Below, piece by piece: positions 59,781-64,000 of a stretch of DNA of 64,000 nt (the first letter of the stretch is position 1; each line of letters opens with the position of its first letter). The notes under the pieces are model-generated. The model had not been told where the DNA came from, made no database searches, and saw only the letters and a program-made list of their open reading frames with translations. The stretch is from Angiostrongylus vasorum (Eukaryota > Nematoda > Chromadorea > Rhabditida > Metastrongylidae). Made by a program: the position numbers and the translations under genes. The stretch spans positions 558,001 through 622,000 of the forward strand of contig JADANN010000417.1 of the NCBI GenBank assembly GCA_018806985.1, read 5' to 3'.

Positions 59781-60170
59781 GTTACCGATTTATAAGATGT
59801 CTTACTACATGCTTGAAATTGTTACGAAAGACTTGAAGCTTTTGTCTAGTTCGAAATTTCTGTAAGAATTCGCCGCTTTCCTTGTAACTTATGGAATTTA
59901 TGAACGTTCTGAATACCATAGACGCCGTAGAAATCGTCTGACCCGAGCCAATCGCCCATGGACCAGTGAAATTTCACAGCGGGTAGGTGGACATTCCCGT
60001 CTTGTCATGTGACTTGGATGCTTTATTTTTTCTTTCTTATACACTGCAGTGCAAATTTGTCGCTTCCTTGGAATGAAATAGTCTCTGAGGAAATTCAGTA
60101 CGCTTGAAGAAAACCAGTGTTTACGAGATGGGTAGAAGATACGAGTACCCAATTAGAGCTGTTGGAATGT

Positions 60171-60180
60171 CCATTTTCAG
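60171..60180 (+). promoter_or_regulatory. Candidate trans-splice acceptor of the serine hydrolase
   Basis: CCATTTTCAG ends exactly 3 nt before the ATG at 60184. This spacing is typical of spliced-leader addition in nematodes. Confidence 0.6.
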
Positions 60181-60183
60181 GTT

Positions 60184-62720
60184 ATGACAGCTGTTAAAAC
60201 GCGACTACGAATACTTTGTCTTCATGGTTATCGTCAGAATAACGTGCTGTTTCGTGAGAAGTCTGGCAGTCTTAGGAAACAGCTCAAGAAGTACGCGGAT
60301 TTCGAGTTCGTCAGCGCTCCGCTGTCGCCGAACGTCGTATCGGAGGAGCGGGAGGACGTTCGTAGCTGGTGGTTTTCGCGTGACGACGACCAGTTCAGCT
60401 CTCGAGACGTTTGCAACATAGCCAAGGGATTCGAGAAGTCTGTAAGTATGGCTGTTGTAGAATATTTTGTGGAGTTATAGAAGAGGTTTGATCTATCTGA
60501 CTAATCGCTTATGCACTTTTTGCACAGTATTCCCTTGAGATGAAATATGCTTTGAATTGAAACTTTTAAGAGACTTAAAACAAAATTTAAGTTCTACAAT
60601 TTCTAACGAAGGGCAGCAGCTGCAAACATGAACGATGTGTTGGAGAACACCATCCATTGTCTCCGACTGGACGACGTTCCACTCGTTCATTTCCCTGTGT
60701 TTTCGGAATGTTAGCCCTGTAGCAATGAAACGAAAGAAATACATGTCGTGGCTGCAGAAAATCCGAATTTTACCTGGCAGATGATGCGAGTTTCATCCAG
60801 TGAGGATTTGCGGATTCTAATAGTTTCTACTACAATCAATAAACCCAGCTGTGGGCTACAATACATTGTTTTAAATTTTTAGGCGACCATTATTTTCCTA
60901 TCTTAGGACTTCTAGAAAGGTCGGATCGTTGCGTAAGTATTGAAAGTTTGCCTGTGCTGTTCATGCTAAAAATGTTTTCCGTGTTCGAGCCTATCCGATC
61001 CTTTCTGTGAGATCCGGTAGCTTGGGCCATTTCGATAAGTCAGATGATAGTTTTTTACAGAAACTTTTGCATATGACCTGACTTGAAGTGGCCTAGAAAA
61101 AACGTTGCGGTCATAGGTGCCTGTTCTGTTTCAGAACATCTTTGGATAGTTCGTAGTATTTCTTGGTGATTAGAAGCATTTACCACGGAAAGGTCCTCTA
61201 ACCAACTTTTGGTAGAAGAAATTGAATTGTTGATGGAATATAGTAAGCGTATCAGGGACAAATCGTTTTACAGCCTTCATCCAGTTGTCATTTTTTAAAT
61301 TTTTTTCCCACTTAAACAAGGTAGTATGCGAGTGCATTGCCTTCGGTTGTATACAACAAATGTTCTACTATAACAGCTCACTATTTCGTCGAATCTTAGT
61401 CAAATTTTAGTTGCTGGTAGATAGAAAACTAGCTGAGAGACAGGCGAAACGAATGACCCTGTATGGTATGGTGGTGAACGCGTTAGTCCTGGAAAGGGTG
61501 ATAACGCGTTCGTTCCCCACCGCAGACAGCTCATTATGGTTGTAAATTGTGGTTTTATATTGTTATTCTAGAGTGGTTAACATTTCGTTGACATCATTAA
61601 CAGCCGTGGTTATTTTTCAGTAGCTGCATTTAATTTTCAGATTAAAGGAGTAGTTAAGGTGTTGGAAACTTCAGGACCCATAGAAGAGACATTGATCTAT
61701 CTCGTTAGAGGCATCTGTAGTCTTCCTGAAGTCGCTTTTTAATTTTGAAGTTGTTTAGGATTAAAGTTTCTCCGAAAACTTGAAGAGAAAAAAAATTGAT
61801 CTTTCTGAAGTTTCTATTCAATCGCTACAGCCGTGAACACATTTGAAACAAGGGCGACATTATTTCATACAAGACGATTGTTAATTGTTTTGGTATCCAA
61901 ACTATAGCGCTATGGGAGAAAAGGTGAAGAAAAAATGTCTTTTTGGTTCCAGAAAATCAAAATTCTATCTTGGTAGATTAAAATGTCCTGTATATGATTC
62001 GAAAAGATCTCTGGGTTTTATTACTGCGCACCCTACGATTCGTATACGCTTCACGTTGCTGTTAGTATTCGGTGGAATCGCTGCAGTAGAAAAAGAGAAT
62101 TGTTGAACAATTTTTAATGTTCCCTTGTTCATAGCACAATCTATGGGCTCAAGAATTGCTTGGAATATGTCGTAGTTGCATAGATATTACTTGCGAAAAG
62201 AAGTTGGGACCAACTTGAGGAAATAAAAAGACTGGAACCATATGAATTCGTAGCATTTATGTGGTTCTATATCTAAATCTGGTATCTTTTCAATCACTTC
62301 AATAGGTCCCCTTACAGTTTCATATTTTAGGTTTCGTTTATTTGCGAGTACTTGCGTCAGAATGGCCCGTTTGATGGAATTCTTGGCTTCAGTCAAGGCG
62401 CATCAATGGCTCACCTGCTCCTGGTGATGGAGAAACGTGGTGAAATCTCTTTAGGTTTCCGTTTTGCGATTCTGATTTCTGGATTCTTAAGTCTTTCTGC
62501 AGTTCATAGTCCATATATTTCTCTTACTTGTGACGTTCCCACTCTACACATTTATGGCACGGATGATCAGATTGTGTTCTCCACGACAAGTGAGAAGTTC
62601 AAATCGATGTTCAGTGACAGTATGACAATTGTACATGAAGGGGGACATTATATTCCATCGACGACAAAGTATAAACACATATTTATTGCGTTCTTAGAAA
62701 GATTTGTAAATCCAAGCTAA
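60184..62720 (+). CDS. FSH1/OVCA2-family serine hydrolase
   Basis: A small alpha/beta hydrolase of the FSH1 family, whose human member OVCA2 is an esterase. It has two exons, 60184-60441 and 62331-62720, joining in phase 0 to give 215 residues, near the family norm of about 225. The first strand carries LCLHGYRQN (residues 11-19). The nucleophile elbow is GFSQGAS at the start of exon 2. The acid is in GTDDQIV and the catalytic histidine in HEGGHYIP near the end. The start is fixed by an acceptor 3 nt upstream. The 1.9-kb intron contains a foldback-element piece. An AATAAA follows at 62784. The PTB adaptor gene starts 217 nt after the stop on the same strand. Physiological substrate cannot be told from sequence. 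Confidence 0.93.
61425..61535. mobile_element. Foldback element family C, partial
   Basis: AGCTGAGAGACAGGCGAAAC, GGTATGGTGGTGAACGCGTT and GATAACGCGTTCGTTCCCCA match the centre and right inner arm of 32217-32480. The terminal repeats are missing. It lies in the hydrolase intron. Confidence 0.65.
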
Positions 62721-62783
62721 CCCCGTTTCCCTAAAGATCTATGTCTGTGATATACGCTGTTCTCTTTCTCTGACTTCTGACCA

Positions 62784-62789
62784 AATAAA
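62784..62789 (+). terminator. AATAAA polyadenylation signal of the serine hydrolase
   Basis: The first AATAAA, 63 nt after the stop codon at 62720. Confidence 0.75.
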
Positions 62790-62936
62790 TCTATTCGCAG
62801 GGCTCGTTTTAAATCATTGTTGTTTCCATCTATCCATATTTCGACATGCTTGGTTTAGTTCCTTTTTCTTTTTCTTTGCTATATTACAGTTATTTTGTCT
62901 GGCTTTAGTCTGCAGCTCTAGAAATGCTAGCTGAAA
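62790..62936 (+). promoter_or_regulatory. Intercistronic region, candidate SL2-type spacer
   Basis: From the AATAAA to the next ATG there are about 150 nt, with a T-rich run (CCTTTTTCTTTTTCTTTGC) and acceptor-like sites at TATTACAG (ends 62889) and GTCTGCAG (ends 62915). Spacing and T-richness resemble nematode operon spacers. Inferred. Confidence 0.4.
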
Positions 62937-63322
62937 ATGGGGAACTGTATTAGCGAAGATGCACAAAAAGGCCATAAAGACTTTCTGAAGAACGTGAAAT
63001 CTGATCCCGAAAAGCAAGTGACTTCATTTCGAGTTTATCTACACAGAAGGAACAAGTTCATCCACGGTAAGGTTTCAGCAACTATTCCCAGATTTCTATT
63101 TAGCTACAGGATGTACACTCGATTCAAAGTATACGTAACCCTGTATAGGAGAGGCGGCTCAACATTGTTTTTTTCTCATTATGCGTAAGTAAAAGTATTT
63201 TTGAAGCCTGGTTGCGAGTTTCTACCGATGATGTTATACTGGAACGGTCGAAAGCGGACGTTGTAGTGTGGCCATTACAATTCCTTCGTCGTTATGGATA
63301 TACATCCGCAGGTTCTTTCCTA
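62937..63322 (+). CDS. FRS2-like PTB adaptor, 5' part
   Basis: The N-terminus MGNCISED fits N-myristoylation at Gly2 with a nearby cysteine for palmitoylation, as in FRS2 adaptors that dock receptor tyrosine kinases at the plasma membrane. Exon 1 is 62937-63066 (phase 1 out); exon 2 is 63207-63322. They join as RNKFIH|AWLRVSTDDVI and lead into an IRS-type PTB domain: ILERSKADVVVWPLQFLRRY then GYTSAG. The following FESGRR-type part is not found in the rest of the window, so the gene runs off the right end. DOK or IRS relatives share this domain; the myristoylation start favours FRS2-like. In C. elegans the counterpart might be ROG-1, but I cannot decide from this fragment. Confidence 0.78.
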
Positions 63323-64000
63323 GTAGATATTCCTCTTTATTTTTTTGGTTATGCCGTAAGTGCAAAACTCAACATAGGTACCAATGATGAGACAACAATT
63401 TTTTTTACGTTTTTTCGTCTTCCCATAAAGGTTTTTTTTTGCGCGTGCTTGACTCGCATCTCCTCTATATGTATGGTCGTAAGACCCAAATGTGGTTGAA
63501 TTTTCTGAAGTTAGTCTCCTCGTTAGCACGGGCTTAAGCGCAACGACTCCTTTCAGCAAGGTTGACAAAAAATGTGGCGAAACAGTCTTAGTGGTTTGAA
63601 CAATTAGCTTAAGCTATTACGGCTTTGATGACGGGGCACTTTGTATGGATATACGGTTCAGCAGGAAAGACTACTATCAATAAGCTCATCAAGGGTAATG
63701 TCATCGCGAAGATAGTGCCCATGAGAACATCTTAATAACATTGATAAGAAATTTGGATGGAGAACATTCTTAATAGTGCAGACCTATGAACTGGAGGAAT
63801 GGAATGTTGTTCAGGTCCACTTAGACAGCTGAGATTATTTATGGTGTCATCACACGTATGCAGATTGTTCTATTGTTCCTAAAACTTACCAGATTTACTC
63901 TGTCCCGTTACAATCCACATTAATAATGGGCATAGAAGGCGTAATATTTCTCGTTTAAAATCTTTCTGAAGACGGTTGACAATCGGACCAGTGGTTTTCT
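63323..64000. other. Probably intron of the PTB adaptor gene
   Basis: No further exon with the expected PTB sequence was seen. A T-rich stretch lies at 63400-63445. Confidence 0.4.

Noticed and set aside
62107..62330. Possible extra exon of the serine hydrolase
   Set aside because: Exons 60184-60441 and 62331-62720 already join in phase into a full-length family member, leaving no gap to fill.
1..64000. CRISPR array, phage or bacterial operon features
   Set aside because: No regularly spaced short repeats, no Shine-Dalgarno-led gene clusters; the gene structure is eukaryotic throughout.

Overview
This is nuclear genomic DNA from a nematode. The best fit is a clade V strongylid (hookworm or trichostrongylid type). 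The evidence is AT-rich sequence, small exons split by kilobase-scale introns, acceptors of the TTTTCAG kind next to start codons (typical of trans-spliced genes), and protein-coding exons that read as close relatives of Caenorhabditis genes. No bacterial-type operons, rRNA, CRISPR arrays or intact tRNA genes were seen. All exon models below come from hand translation and from checking that splice phases join; there is no transcript evidence.

Layout. Left part, plus strand, about 4.7-27.7 kb: a syd-1 orthologue (C2 plus RhoGAP synaptic scaffold), ending at 27687. An RTE-type LINE copy lies in its C2-domain intron. Middle, minus strand, 28.1-53.1 kb: a DNAJB1/DNJ-13-type HSP40 (53129 down to 47346, complete, 7 exons), then a glutaryl-CoA dehydrogenase gene (43232 down to 28596, 10 exons found, extreme 5' end unresolved). 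A second RTE copy lies in one of the GCDH introns. Two unrecognised coding-like two-exon units on the same strand (30537-30101 and 28446-28107) flank the last GCDH exon. Right part, plus strand: 53.2-60.1 kb is mostly repeats and decayed RTE pieces. It is followed by a complete two-exon FSH1/OVCA2-family serine hydrolase (60184-62720). About 215 bp after that is the 5' end of an N-myristoylated FRS2-like PTB adaptor (from 62937, running off the window). These last two could be an operon.

Repeats make up much of the non-coding space: at least two tRNA-derived SINE families, a foldback (MITE-like) family with long inverted arms, a family of about 390 bp, a shorter relative of that family, four or more RTE remnants, an 89-bp minisatellite inside dnj-13 intron 1, and a TA microsatellite.

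The most unusual observations are: (1) an inverted 35-bp copy (34/35 identical) of a syd-1 exon sitting at the broken 3' end of the LINE in the intron just upstream of that exon; (2) a possible 31-nt intron in syd-1; (3) a RhoGAP domain without the arginine finger; (4) gene-like units interleaved on the same strand with the end of GCDH; (5) repeated use of non-CAG acceptors, supported by reading-phase continuity; (6) an operon-like spacing between the hydrolase and the PTB adaptor. No wholly new biological system is evident; items 1 and 4 deserve the closest check.
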